Source of the DNA: Nocardioides sp. zg-1228
Lineage (GTDB): Bacteria; Actinomycetota; Actinomycetes; Propionibacteriales; Nocardioidaceae
DNA length: 64,000 nucleotides
Assembly: GCF_017086465.1 (NCBI RefSeq)
Contig: NZ_CP070961.1
Location: 372,001 to 436,000, forward strand
Direction of reading: 5' to 3'
Positions 26,246-35,209 of the stretch are shown here, piece after piece. Numbering within the stretch: the stretch's first letter is position 1; each line of letters starts with the position of its first letter. A program made the position numbers and the translations under genes. The notes under the pieces are model-generated. The model had not been told where the DNA came from and searched no databases. It saw only the letters and a program-made list of their open reading frames with translations.

Positions 26246-27021
26246 CCACCCTGACCGCGACCTCGCGTCGTTCCCCGTTCGACCTGCAGGGCAGGACGGC
26301 CGTCGTCACCGGCGCCGGTCGTGGCCTGGGCCAGGCGGTGGCCGTCGGCCTCGCCGAGGCGGGCGCCGACCTGGTGCTGCTCGGACGCCCCGGCAGCCAG
26401 GACGCCACGCGCGAGGCCGTCGAGGCGCACGGTCGCGAGGCCGCGGTCCTCGACCTCGACGTCTCCGACCACGACGCCGTGGCCCGGGTGGGCGCGGAGG
26501 TCGCCGCCGCGCGCCAGGTCGACATCCTGGTCAACAACGCCGGCATCATCGAGCGCGAGGACACCGTCGACCTGACCCCGGAGTCCTGGCAGCGCGTCGT
26601 CGACACCAACCTCAGCGGACTGTTCTTCCTGTCCCAGCACATCGGTGCCTCCATGGTGGAGCGCGGCCGCGGCAAGATCGTCAACGTCGCCAGCCTGCTC
26701 GCCTTCCAGGGCGGCATCCGGGTGGTGTCGTACGCAGCGAGCAAGCACGGCGTCGCCGGGATCACCAAGGCGCTCGCCAACGAGTGGGGCCCGGCGGGCG
26801 TGCAGGTCAACGCCATCGCGCCGGGCTACATGGCCACCGACAACACGACCGCGCTGCGCGAGGACCCGGACCGCTCGCGGTCCATCCTCGAGCGGATCCC
26901 CGCCGGACGGTGGGGCACCGCCGCCGACATCGCAGGCGCCGCCGTGTTCCTCAGCTCCTCCGCCGCCGACTACGTCAACGGCCACGTGCTGGTCGTCGAC
27001 GGTGGCTGGATGGCCCGCTGA
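26242..27021 (+). CDS. kduD: 2-dehydro-3-deoxy-D-gluconate 5-dehydrogenase (SDR)
   Basis: NAD(P)-dependent reduction of 2,5-diketo-3-deoxygluconate to 2-keto-3-deoxygluconate (KDG). The 259-residue short-chain dehydrogenase has the nucleotide motif TGAGRGLG, the NNAG motif and the Ser-Tyr-Lys catalytic set (NVASLLAFQGG and SYAASKHG). It also has the KduD-like end YVNGHVLVVDGGWMAR. It overlaps kduI by GTGA. Other SDR functions are possible from sequence alone; the partnership with kduI decides the call. Confidence 0.9.
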   Translation: MTTLTATSRRSPFDLQGRTAVVTGAGRGLGQAVAVGLAEAGADLVLLGRPGSQDATREAVEAHGREAAVLDLDVSDHDAVARVGAEVAAARQVDILVNNAGIIEREDTVDLTPESWQRVVDTNLSGLFFLSQHIGASMVERGRGKIVNVASLLAFQGGIRVVSYAASKHGVAGITKALANEWGPAGVQVNAIAPGYMATDNTTALREDPDRSRSILERIPAGRWGTAADIAGAAVFLSSSAADYVNGHVLVVDGGWMAR

Positions 27022-27135
27022 CCGACCCGTCCCCGACCCGGACGTCCACCCCCCGGAGCCGCCCCCGCGGCACCACGACCCCCCTCTCGGACCTCAACCC
27101 CTGCCAGCTCTGGCACCAAGAAAGAAGGATCGATG

Positions 27136-28218
27136 ATGAAGTTCACATCTCGTCCAGCCGCGGCCGTCCTCGGCCTGACGCTGGCAGCCGCCGCCCTCAC
27201 CGGCTGCAGCGAGGAGGCAGGTGGCGGCTCGTCCGGCGGCGGTGCCGAGGCCGGCGGCTGCAGCCCGTCCGACATCAAGCTCGTCGGCCAGGTCCGCAAC
27301 GAGTCCAACCCGTACGAGGCTGCCTGGCTCGACGGCGGCGACGCGTTCGCCGAGTCGGTCGACCTCAGCCAGGAGCGGATGACCTACGACGGCGACTCCA
27401 CCAAGCAGCAGGAGCAGATCAGCCAGCTGCTCGCGGGCGACACCGAGTGCCTGGTCATGAACATCCTCCCGAACGGCGACTCCGACACCCCGCCGATCGT
27501 CGAGGGCGCGCAGGAGGCCGGGGCCTACCTCGTCACCCAGTGGAACAAGCCGGCCGACATGAACGTCACCGACCACGACCAGTGGCTGAGCCACATCACC
27601 TACAACGGCGTCGAGTCGGGCAAGCAGATCGGCGACGCGCTGGCCGAGGCCATCGGCGGCTCGGGCGGCATCATCGCCCTCCAGGGCATCCTGGACACCG
27701 GCGCGGCCAAGGACCGCTTCGCCGGGCTCGAGGAGTCGCTGGCGGCCAACCCGGACGTCGAGCTGCTCGACGACCAGACGGCCAACTTCTCCCGCGCCGA
27801 GGCGCTCGACGTCACCAAGACGCTCCTCACCAAGCACGGCAAGGACCTCAAGGGCATCTGGGCGGCCAACGACGACATGGCCCTCGGCGCGCTCGAGGCG
27901 CTGAAGGCGGCCGGTCGCGACGACGTCGCCGTCGTCGGCATCGACGCGGTCCCCGACGCGCTCACCGCGATCGAGGACGGCTCGATGACCGCCACCGTCT
28001 CCAGCGACGGCCCGTGGCAGGGCGGCATCGGCCTGGCCATCGGCTACTGCGTCGCGACCGGCGAGCTCTCGGTCGACGACATCGAGGAGCGCGCCTGGTT
28101 CGCCGAGCAGTTCCTGATCCAGGAGGACAACGTCGCCGACTTCATCTCCCCCGAGGTCGACGAGTCCGAGTACGCCTGCGACAACCTCTTCAGCCGCTCG
28201 CAGGGCGCCATCTCGTGA
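27136..28218 (+). CDS. Sugar ABC transporter substrate-binding lipoprotein (CUT2)
   Basis: An extracellular solute-binding lipoprotein of 360 residues. The signal peptide ends in lipobox ALTGC (Cys 24), followed by a Gly/Ser linker and a ribose-binding-protein fold (KLVGQVRNESNPYEAAWLDGG, then WAANDDMALGALEAL and VVGIDAVPDAL). Two ATGs compete; the second is 6 bases from GAAGGA and is preferred. It heads a binding protein, permease, ATPase, permease set. The ligand is probably a monosaccharide acid or aldehyde related to the uronate pathway, inferred from context. Confidence 0.9.
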   Translation: MKFTSRPAAAVLGLTLAAAALTGCSEEAGGGSSGGGAEAGGCSPSDIKLVGQVRNESNPYEAAWLDGGDAFAESVDLSQERMTYDGDSTKQQEQISQLLAGDTECLVMNILPNGDSDTPPIVEGAQEAGAYLVTQWNKPADMNVTDHDQWLSHITYNGVESGKQIGDALAEAIGGSGGIIALQGILDTGAAKDRFAGLEESLAANPDVELLDDQTANFSRAEALDVTKTLLTKHGKDLKGIWAANDDMALGALEALKAAGRDDVAVVGIDAVPDALTAIEDGSMTATVSSDGPWQGGIGLAIGYCVATGELSVDDIEERAWFAEQFLIQEDNVADFISPEVDESEYACDNLFSRSQGAIS

Positions 28219-29228
28219 CCATGACATCCCCCGCCGAGGACGTCGAGGTCGTCGCGACGCGCCCCCAGCCTCGGCGGGGGGTGTCGTTGCGGGACGCCGG
28301 TCCCCCGATCGCGCTCCTCGTGATCTTCGGTGTCTTCGCAGCCCTCAGCTCCGACTTCCGCACACTGGGCAACGTCCAGAACATCATGGACACGGCGGCC
28401 GTGCTGGCCGTCGTGGCCTGCGGGATCACGTTCGTGCTGATGATGGGGTCGATCGACCTCTCCGCTCCCGGCGTCATGGGTGCCTCGGCGATCGCCGTCG
28501 CCCTGCTCGTCGCCAACAACCGCAACGACAACGACCTCGGCCTGCTCGGGGTGCTGGTGGCCGTGCTGGTCGGCGCCGCACTGGGCTGCGTGAGCGGGCT
28601 GGCGCTGGTGCTGCTCAAGGTGCCGTCGTTCATGACGACGCTGGGCGTCTCCGCCGTCGGGCTGGGCATCGCCACGCTGATGTTCGCCGGCGTGCAGCCC
28701 AACATCTCCGACACGATGCTGGAGTCCTGGGCGGTCGACCGCCTGCTCGGATTCTCCTACCTCACCTGGATCGCGGCCGGCTGCGTGCTGCTCGGCTACC
28801 TCGTCCAGCGCTACTCCCGGCTCGGACGCTACGCGTTCGCGATCGGTGGCGCCGAGGAGGTGCTCGCCCTCTCGGGGGTGAAGGTCGCTCCCTACAAGGT
28901 GGCCGCGTTCACCCTCGCCGGCTCGTTCTACGGGCTCGCCGGGGTGATGGTCACCAGCCAGCTCGGCGCCGGGCTCGTCCAGGCCGGACGCGGCTACGAC
29001 TTCGCGGCGATCACCGCGGCGGTCGTCGGCGGCACCCTGCTCACCGGTGGACGTGGCGGGATCCTCCACTCCACCGTCGGCGTCCTGCTCGTCACCGTGC
29101 TCACCAACGGCCTGGTCCAGGTGGGCGTCAGCCCCTACTGGCAGGGCGGTGTGCAGGGCCTCATCGTCGTCGCCGCGGTCGCCGCGGCCGTCCTCCCCCA
29201 ACGTCGAAGGAACCAGGTGACGAAGTGA
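28215..29228 (+). CDS. Sugar ABC transporter permease (CUT2)
   Basis: A 337-residue permease of the RbsC-like family with about eight to ten hydrophobic helices. It carries the family motifs ITFVLMMGSIDLSAPG and DFAAITAAVVGGTLLTGGRGG. The GTG start overlaps the binding-protein stop (GTGA); an ATG two codons downstream is an alternative. Together with the permease at 30788-31783 it would form a heterodimeric channel. Confidence 0.9.
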   Translation: MTMTSPAEDVEVVATRPQPRRGVSLRDAGPPIALLVIFGVFAALSSDFRTLGNVQNIMDTAAVLAVVACGITFVLMMGSIDLSAPGVMGASAIAVALLVANNRNDNDLGLLGVLVAVLVGAALGCVSGLALVLLKVPSFMTTLGVSAVGLGIATLMFAGVQPNISDTMLESWAVDRLLGFSYLTWIAAGCVLLGYLVQRYSRLGRYAFAIGGAEEVLALSGVKVAPYKVAAFTLAGSFYGLAGVMVTSQLGAGLVQAGRGYDFAAITAAVVGGTLLTGGRGGILHSTVGVLLVTVLTNGLVQVGVSPYWQGGVQGLIVVAAVAAAVLPQRRRNQVTK

Positions 29229-30787
29229 CCACCGATGTCCAGCAGGCGCCCGAGGTGCCGGCAGCAGCCCCCGTCCACGCGCTCGAGGTGCGCGGGCTGG
29301 TCAAGCACTATCCCGGCGTGAAGGCGCTCGACGGCGTCGACCTGGTCGTGCGCGAGCACGAGGTGCTCGGCCTGGCCGGCGAGAACGGCGCCGGCAAGTC
29401 GACCTTGCTCAAGGCACTCGTCGGTCTCGTCCGCCCGGACGCCGGCGAGATCTGGGTCCGCGGCGAGAAGGTGCGCCTGCGCAGCGTCGTGGAGGCCGCC
29501 GACCACGGCATCGGGATGGTGTTCCAGGAGCAGTCGCTGGTGCCCAACCTCACCGCGGCGGAGAACATCGTGCTCGGCAGCGAGGGGCCCGGCGTGCGCC
29601 GTGGCCTCTACCGCTGGGACACGATGCGCCGCCTCGCGCAGGAGCAGCTCGACAAGATCGGCTCCCACATCGACCCCCTGGCCCGCACCGACACCCTCAC
29701 CTTCGCCGAGCGCCAGATGGTGGAGATCGCCAAGGTGCTGCGCATCGAGGAGCGCTCCCAGCACGCGCCGGTGATCATCCTCGACGAGCCCACCTCGGTG
29801 CTGGAGTCGAAGGAGATCGAGACCCTCTTCGCCCAGGTGCGCCGGCTGCGCGAGTTCGCGTCCGTCGTCTTCGTCTCCCACCGCCTCGACGAGGTGCTCG
29901 ACGTGTGCGACCGGGTGGCCGTGCTGCGCGGCGGCCAGTCGGTGGGGGAGGTGCCCACCGAGGGCGCCGCCCCCGGTGACCTGCACCGGATGATGATCGG
30001 GTCGACCGGCTCCGAGGACCACTACCACGACACCGCCGCCCGCCGCGCCGACGAGGCGCCCCGCCCGCGGCTCAGCGTGCGCCACCTCTCGGGCGCCACG
30101 TTCCGTGACGTCGACCTCGACGTCCACGCCGGCGAGATCGTCGGGATCGTCGGCGTGCACGGCTCGGGGCGCGAGGACGTCTGCCGCGCGCTCTTCGGCG
30201 CCGAGCCGACCACCTCGGGCGAGGTCACCCTCGACGGCGTGAAGCTGGAGCTCACCGGCACGCGGGCGGCCTGCGCCGCCGGCATCGGCTACGTGCCGGC
30301 GGAGCGCAAGATCGAGGGCATGGTCGGCCCGATGTCGGTCGCCGACAACATGACCCTCACCAAGCAGAAGGCCCGCTGCACCGGTCCCCTCGTGGCACCC
30401 CGCAAGCAGGCCTCCCTCGTCGACAGCTGGATCGAGCGGCTCTCCATCCGCACGCCCCACCGCGGCACCGCGATCCAGCGGCTCTCCGGCGGCAACCAGC
30501 AGAAGGTGGTGCTGGCCCGCTGGCTCGTCGCCGGCGACATCCGCCTGCTCCTCCTCGACCACCCGACCCGCGGCCTCGACATCGGGGCCCGCTCGGAGGT
30601 CTACCGGCTGATGCGCGAGCTCGCCAACAGTGGCGTCGCCACCGTCCTGCTCGCCGACAGCCTCGAGGAGGCGATCGGCATGTCCGACCGGATCATCGTG
30701 ATGAACGACGGTCGCGCCACCAAGGAGGTCGCCTGTCCCTCGGGCGCCAAGCCGACCCCCCTCGACCTGGTCAAGGAGATGGTCTGA
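29225..30787 (+). CDS. Sugar ABC transporter ATPase (CUT2), second Walker B altered
   Basis: The energising subunit, 520 residues with two ATPase domains. The first has Walker A GENGAGKST and Walker B ILDEPTSVLE. The second has the degenerate P-loop GVHGSGRED, signature LSGGNQQKVVLARWL and a Walker B reading LLLLDHPTRGLDIG, where His replaces the usual catalytic Glu. The arabinose ATPase in this window keeps DEP at that place. Hydrolysis may therefore rely mainly on the first site. It overlaps the preceding permease by GTGA and is followed at once by the second permease. Confidence 0.92.
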   Translation: MTTDVQQAPEVPAAAPVHALEVRGLVKHYPGVKALDGVDLVVREHEVLGLAGENGAGKSTLLKALVGLVRPDAGEIWVRGEKVRLRSVVEAADHGIGMVFQEQSLVPNLTAAENIVLGSEGPGVRRGLYRWDTMRRLAQEQLDKIGSHIDPLARTDTLTFAERQMVEIAKVLRIEERSQHAPVIILDEPTSVLESKEIETLFAQVRRLREFASVVFVSHRLDEVLDVCDRVAVLRGGQSVGEVPTEGAAPGDLHRMMIGSTGSEDHYHDTAARRADEAPRPRLSVRHLSGATFRDVDLDVHAGEIVGIVGVHGSGREDVCRALFGAEPTTSGEVTLDGVKLELTGTRAACAAGIGYVPAERKIEGMVGPMSVADNMTLTKQKARCTGPLVAPRKQASLVDSWIERLSIRTPHRGTAIQRLSGGNQQKVVLARWLVAGDIRLLLLDHPTRGLDIGARSEVYRLMRELANSGVATVLLADSLEEAIGMSDRIIVMNDGRATKEVACPSGAKPTPLDLVKEMV

Positions 30788-31783
30788 GTGACGACCCCCG
30801 TGCTCGCCACCCCGGCGGCCGAGCAGCCCGTGGTCCACGGCGGGCCCACCGTCGGCCAGCGGCTGACGTCGTTCATGCCGCTCATCGCGCTCCTGGCACT
30901 GCTGGCTGCGCTCACCATCGCCGACCCCGACTTCTTCACCCAGCGGAGCCTGATCGCGGTCGTCCGCACGTCGGCCCCGCTCGTCGTCCTCGCCGCGGGC
31001 GCCACCCTGGTGGTCCTCTGCGGGGGCATCGACCTGTCGATCGCGGCCCTGTGCTCGCTGTCGACGGTGTTCTTCGCGATGTGGCTGCCCGACCTCGGCG
31101 GTCTCACCGTGCCGGCGGTCATCGCGGCGGCCGGCGCCCTGGGGGCGGTGCAGGGCATCGCCCACGTCGTGCTGCGCATCCCGTCGTTCATCGTCACCCT
31201 GGGCGGGCTGAGCATCTTCTCGGCGGTCGCCCTCGTGATCTCCGACGCCGGGCCGATCCGGATCGTCGACCGCGAGGCGACGAAGTGGATCACGATGTAC
31301 GTCGCCGGGATCGTGCCGATGTCGTTCTTCGTGGCCGTCGTCGTGGTGGCCGCCATCGCCCTGGTCCTCAGGCTGACGCCCCTGCAGAGCTGGGTGACGG
31401 CGACCGGCTACTCCGAGTCGGCGGCCCGCCTGGCCGGCACGCCGGTCGACCTCGTCAAGGTCGGCGCGTTCATCGTCTCGGGCGCGTGCGCGGGCCTGGC
31501 CGCCGTGATGCTCGTGTCGCGCAACTTCAGCGGCAGCCCGACCATGGCCGACAACCTGCTGCTGCCGGCCGTCGCCGCGATCGTCGTGGGGGGCACCGCC
31601 ATCACGGGTGGTCACGGCAGCCTGTGGCGCTCGCTCGTCGGCGCCCTCGTCATCACGCTGCTCCGCGTCGGGCTGCCCATCGTGGGCGTCCCGTCCGCGT
31701 GGGAGCAGATCCTCTACGGCGCGATCATCGTCGCCGCCGTCGCCCTGACCCTCGACCGCTCGAAGGTGCTGATCATCAAGTAG
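30788..31783 (+). CDS. Sugar ABC transporter permease (CUT2)
   Basis: The second permease of this importer, 331 residues with multiple membrane helices. Characteristic phrases are VLAAGATLVVLCGGIDLSIAAL and AAIVVGGTAITGGHGSLW. The GTG start directly abuts the ATPase stop. The N-terminus is rich in Ala and Pro before the first helix. A 59-bp gap separates it from the aldehyde dehydrogenase. Confidence 0.9.
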   Translation: MTTPVLATPAAEQPVVHGGPTVGQRLTSFMPLIALLALLAALTIADPDFFTQRSLIAVVRTSAPLVVLAAGATLVVLCGGIDLSIAALCSLSTVFFAMWLPDLGGLTVPAVIAAAGALGAVQGIAHVVLRIPSFIVTLGGLSIFSAVALVISDAGPIRIVDREATKWITMYVAGIVPMSFFVAVVVVAAIALVLRLTPLQSWVTATGYSESAARLAGTPVDLVKVGAFIVSGACAGLAAVMLVSRNFSGSPTMADNLLLPAVAAIVVGGTAITGGHGSLWRSLVGALVITLLRVGLPIVGVPSAWEQILYGAIIVAAVALTLDRSKVLIIK

Positions 31784-31842
31784 TCCCGACCCCGACTCCC
31801 CGACGTACGTCCCACCTCCGCTCCGACCCTCGGAAGGCCACC

Positions 31843-33333
31843 ATGTCCGACACCACCTCGCTCCTCCCCGCCGTCCAGTCGTTCCTCTCCTCCCCGAAGA
31901 AGCTCCTGATCGACGGCGAGCTCGTCGACGCCAAGGACGGGCAGACCTTCGACACCGTCAACCCCGCCACCGAGGACGTCCTCGTCAAGGTCGCGCAGGC
32001 CTCCGCGGTGGACGCCGACCGCGCGGTCGTCGCGGCCCGCACCGCCTTCGAGCACGGCTCCCCCTGGTCGCGGTTCTCCCCCCGCGACCGCTCGCACCTG
32101 CTGTGGCGCATCGGCGACCTGATCGACGAGCACGCCGAGGAGTTCGCGCAGCTCGAGTCGCTCGACAACGGCAAGAGCCTCGCCTCCGCGCGCGGCGACG
32201 TCGGGGTCGCGGCCGAGCTGTTCCGCTACTTCGCCGGGTGGGCCACGAAGATGGAGGGCACCACGATCCCGATGTCGGTGCCCGGCCGTGACTTCCACGC
32301 CTACACGCGCCGCGAGCCGATCGGCGTCGTCGCGGGCATCGTGCCGTGGAACTTCCCGCTGACGATGGCCGCCTTCAAGATCATCCCCTCGATCACCGCC
32401 GGCAACACCGTGGTCCTCAAGCCCGCCGAGCAGACCCCGCTGACCGCCCTGCGCCTCGGCGAGCTGCTGCTCGAGGCCGGCCTGCCCGCCGGTGTCGTCA
32501 ACATCCTGCCCGGCTTCGGCGACGCGGGCGCGGCCCTGGTGGCGCACGCCGGCGTCGACAAGGTCGCCTTCACCGGCAGCACCGAGGTCGGCAAGAAGAT
32601 CGCGGCGTCCGCCTCGGGCAACCTCAAGAAGGTCTCCCTCGAGCTCGGCGGCAAGGCCCCCAACATCATCTTCAACGACGCCGACCTCGACGCCGCCGTC
32701 GCGGGTGCCGCGCTCGCCGGCTACTTCAACGAGGGCCAGTGCTGCGTCAACGGCTCGCGCCTCTACGTCCAGCGCGACGTCTTCGACGAGGTCGTCGCGG
32801 GCGTCGCGGCGGCCGCCCGCGCCATCACCGTCGGTGACGCGTTCGACCCGGCGACCACGATGGGCCCGCTGGTCTCGCAGGAGCAGCACGAGAAGGTCAT
32901 GGGCTACGTCCGTGGCGCCGTCGAGGACGGCGCCACCCTCACCGCCGGCAGCCCCGACCCGGCGAGGGAGCGCGGCTACTTCTTCTCCCCGACGCTCATC
33001 ACCGACGTGACCGAGCAGATGGCCGTGCAGACCGACGAGATCTTCGGCCCGGTCATCACCGCCATCCCGTTCGACACCGAGGACGAGGTCGTGGCCGCCG
33101 CCAACAACACCGTCTACGGCCTGGCCGCGGGCGTCTGGTCGCGTGACCTCGGCACCGCCCACCGCGTCGGCGGCCGGCTGCGCGCCGGCACCGTGTGGCT
33201 CAACACCTGGCACGCCGACGACGTGACGCTGCCCCGCGGTGGCTACAAGCAGTCGGGCTGGGGCCGCGAGCTCGGGTCGTTCGGGCTCGACGACTACACC
33301 GAGCTCAAGACCGTCATCGCCGAGCTCCGATGA
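31843..33333 (+). CDS. NAD(P)-dependent aldehyde dehydrogenase
   Basis: Oxidises an aldehyde to its carboxylate. The 496-residue protein has the ALDH signature: PWNFPLTM (cofactor loop), FTGSTEVGK, catalytic Glu 267 in LELGGKAP and catalytic Cys 301 in NEGQCCVNGSR. The substrate is not evident. Its place between the importer and KDPG aldolase is unusual for a kdu pathway, which does not need an aldehyde dehydrogenase. An attractive possibility is oxidation of a C6-aldehyde sugar made by the secreted copper-radical oxidase at 42523-48327; alternatives are lactaldehyde or a ketoglutarate semialdehyde. SD GGAAGG precedes the ATG. Confidence 0.92.
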   Translation: MSDTTSLLPAVQSFLSSPKKLLIDGELVDAKDGQTFDTVNPATEDVLVKVAQASAVDADRAVVAARTAFEHGSPWSRFSPRDRSHLLWRIGDLIDEHAEEFAQLESLDNGKSLASARGDVGVAAELFRYFAGWATKMEGTTIPMSVPGRDFHAYTRREPIGVVAGIVPWNFPLTMAAFKIIPSITAGNTVVLKPAEQTPLTALRLGELLLEAGLPAGVVNILPGFGDAGAALVAHAGVDKVAFTGSTEVGKKIAASASGNLKKVSLELGGKAPNIIFNDADLDAAVAGAALAGYFNEGQCCVNGSRLYVQRDVFDEVVAGVAAAARAITVGDAFDPATTMGPLVSQEQHEKVMGYVRGAVEDGATLTAGSPDPARERGYFFSPTLITDVTEQMAVQTDEIFGPVITAIPFDTEDEVVAAANNTVYGLAAGVWSRDLGTAHRVGGRLRAGTVWLNTWHADDVTLPRGGYKQSGWGRELGSFGLDDYTELKTVIAELR

Positions 33334-33995
33334 CCGCTGGCGACACCCCGCGGGACCTCATGGAGGTCCTGCGGGGGCACCGCGTCGTGCCCGTCGTGGT
33401 CCTCGACGATCCCGACCGGGCCGACGCCCTCGGTGACGCGCTGGTGAGCGGGGGCCTGCCCGTCGCCGAGGCGACGTTCCGCACGCCCGGCGCGGCCGCG
33501 GTGCTGCGCCGCCTGGCGGCGCGCGACGACCTCGTGGTGGGTGCCGGCACGGTGCTCACCCCCGCCCAGGTCGACCTCGCCCACGAGGCCGGCGCGGGCT
33601 TCGTCGTCTCGCCCGGCCTCAGCGACGGCGTCGTGCGCCGGTGCCAGGAGCTCGGCCTGCCCGTCGTCCCGGGGGTGAGCACCGCGTCCGAGATCATGCA
33701 CGCGCTCGACCTCGGTCTCGACACCGTGAAGTTCTTCCCCGCCGAGGCCAACGGCGGGCTCCCCGCCGTCAAGGCGCTCGCGGCCGCCTTCCCGCAGGTG
33801 CGCTTCGTGCCCACCGGCGGCATCACCGAGGCGAGCGCGCCGGCCTACCTGGCCCACGGCGCGGTCGCCGCAGTCGGAGGCAGCTGGATGGTGGCCCCCG
33901 ACCTGCTGGCCTCCGGCCAATGGGCGGAGGTCGCGGCGCGCTGCGCCGCCACGTCCCGCCTGTCCCACCACGACTCCCAGGGAGCGCACGCATGA
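33330..33995 (+). CDS. eda: 2-keto-3-deoxy-6-phosphogluconate aldolase
   Basis: Splits KDPG into pyruvate and glyceraldehyde 3-phosphate, the last step of the pathway. The 221-residue class I aldolase shows the Schiff-base Lys 134 in TVKFFPAEANGG and the active-site Glu 48 and Arg 51 in AEATFRTPGA. GAGTVLT and the phosphate-site phrase PTGGI are also present. Length fits Eda (213 in E. coli). It overlaps the aldehyde dehydrogenase stop (ATGA), and its own stop overlaps the kinase start. Confidence 0.94.
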   Translation: MTAGDTPRDLMEVLRGHRVVPVVVLDDPDRADALGDALVSGGLPVAEATFRTPGAAAVLRRLAARDDLVVGAGTVLTPAQVDLAHEAGAGFVVSPGLSDGVVRRCQELGLPVVPGVSTASEIMHALDLGLDTVKFFPAEANGGLPAVKALAAAFPQVRFVPTGGITEASAPAYLAHGAVAAVGGSWMVAPDLLASGQWAEVAARCAATSRLSHHDSQGAHA

Positions 33996-35089
33996 TCGAG
34001 ACCCGTCCGGAAGCCGAGTGCGAGCTCGACATCGTCGCGCTCGGCGAGGTGATGTTGCGCCTCGACCCCGGCGAGGGCCGCATCCGCACCGCCCGCCGGT
34101 TCGAGGTCTGGGAGGGCGGCGGCGAGTACAACGTGGCTCGCGGCATGCGCAAGGTCTTCGGCCTGCGCGCCGGGGTGGTCACCGCCCTGGCCGACAACGA
34201 GATCGGGCACCTCGTGGAGAACCTCGTCATGCAGGGCGGGGTCGACACCTCGCTCATCCGGTGGGAGCCCTACGACGGCATCGGGCGCACGGTGCGCAAC
34301 GGGCTCAACTTCACCGAGCGCGGCTTCGGCGTGCGCGGCGCGGTGGGCGTCTCCGACCGGGCGCACACGGCGATCGCGCAGATGGCGCCGGGCACCATCG
34401 ACTGGGACGACCTCTTCGGGCGCCGCGGCGTGCGCTGGCTGCACACCGGCGGCATCTTCGCGGCCCTGTCGGAGAACGCGGCAGCGGTCGCCGAGGAGGC
34501 GATGGCCGCCGCCCAGCGCCACGGCACCGTCGTGTCGTTCGACCTCAACTACCGGCCCAGCCTGTGGGCGGGGATCGGCGGCCCCGACCTCGCCCGCGAC
34601 GTCAACACCCGGCTCGCCTCCCACGTCGACGTGATGATCGGCAACGAGGAGGACTTCACCGCCGCCCTCGGCTTCGAGGTCGAGCACGTCGACGAGCACC
34701 TGCGTGAGCTGCCGATGGACAGCTTCGCCGCGATGGTCGCGACCGTCGCGGAGAAGATGCCGTGGTTGAAGGTCATCGCGACGACCATGCGCGGGGTCCA
34801 CAGCGCCAGCGACAACGACTGGCAGGCCATCGCCTGGTCCCCCGAGACGGGCGTCCTGCAGTCGACGGCACGCGACCACCTCGCGATCTTCGACCGCGTG
34901 GGAGGCGGTGACGGGTTCGCCTCCGGCCTCGTCTACGGGCTCCTCGAGGGCGAGGACCTCCAGACGTGCCTCGAGCTCGGCGCCGCGCACGGCGCCCTGG
35001 CGATGACGACTCCGGGTGACACCTCCATGGCCACCCGCGAGGAGGTCCGGGCACTCGCCGGCGGTGGCAGCGCCCGCGTGCGCCGCTGA
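33992..35089 (+). CDS. kdgK: 2-keto-3-deoxygluconate kinase (PfkB family)
   Basis: Phosphorylates KDG with ATP to KDPG for the adjacent aldolase. The 365-residue ribokinase-family protein has GGGEYNVARGMRKV in the substrate domain, SFDLNYRPSLW in the middle and the catalytic-base motif RVGGGDGFASGL near the C-terminus. It overlaps eda by ATGA. PfkB proteins can accept several sugar acids, but the kduI-kduD-eda context makes KDG the likely substrate. This completes a full route from 5-keto-4-deoxyuronate to pyruvate within the operon. Confidence 0.9.
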   Translation: MIETRPEAECELDIVALGEVMLRLDPGEGRIRTARRFEVWEGGGEYNVARGMRKVFGLRAGVVTALADNEIGHLVENLVMQGGVDTSLIRWEPYDGIGRTVRNGLNFTERGFGVRGAVGVSDRAHTAIAQMAPGTIDWDDLFGRRGVRWLHTGGIFAALSENAAAVAEEAMAAAQRHGTVVSFDLNYRPSLWAGIGGPDLARDVNTRLASHVDVMIGNEEDFTAALGFEVEHVDEHLRELPMDSFAAMVATVAEKMPWLKVIATTMRGVHSASDNDWQAIAWSPETGVLQSTARDHLAIFDRVGGGDGFASGLVYGLLEGEDLQTCLELGAAHGALAMTTPGDTSMATREEVRALAGGGSARVRR

Positions 35090-35140
35090 GTGGTGCAAAC
35101 GCCGGACCCGCTGACAGCCGATCCCCGAGGATGTGAGGCG

Positions 35141-35209
35141 ATGAGACACCACCTGACCCGCACGCACCGGTGCGCGGCCAGCCTCCTGCTCCACCGCGGT
35201 CGGACGTGA
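35141..35209 (+). CDS. Possible 22-residue leader ORF before the copper gene
   Basis: An ATG preceded by GAGG opens a 22-codon ORF that is His- and Arg-rich with one Cys and three consecutive Leu. Its TGA overlaps the GTG start of the CopC-CopD gene (GTGA). It could couple translation or act as a leader peptide; a chance ORF in GC-rich DNA is equally possible. Confidence 0.25.
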   Translation: MRHHLTRTHRCAASLLLHRGRT

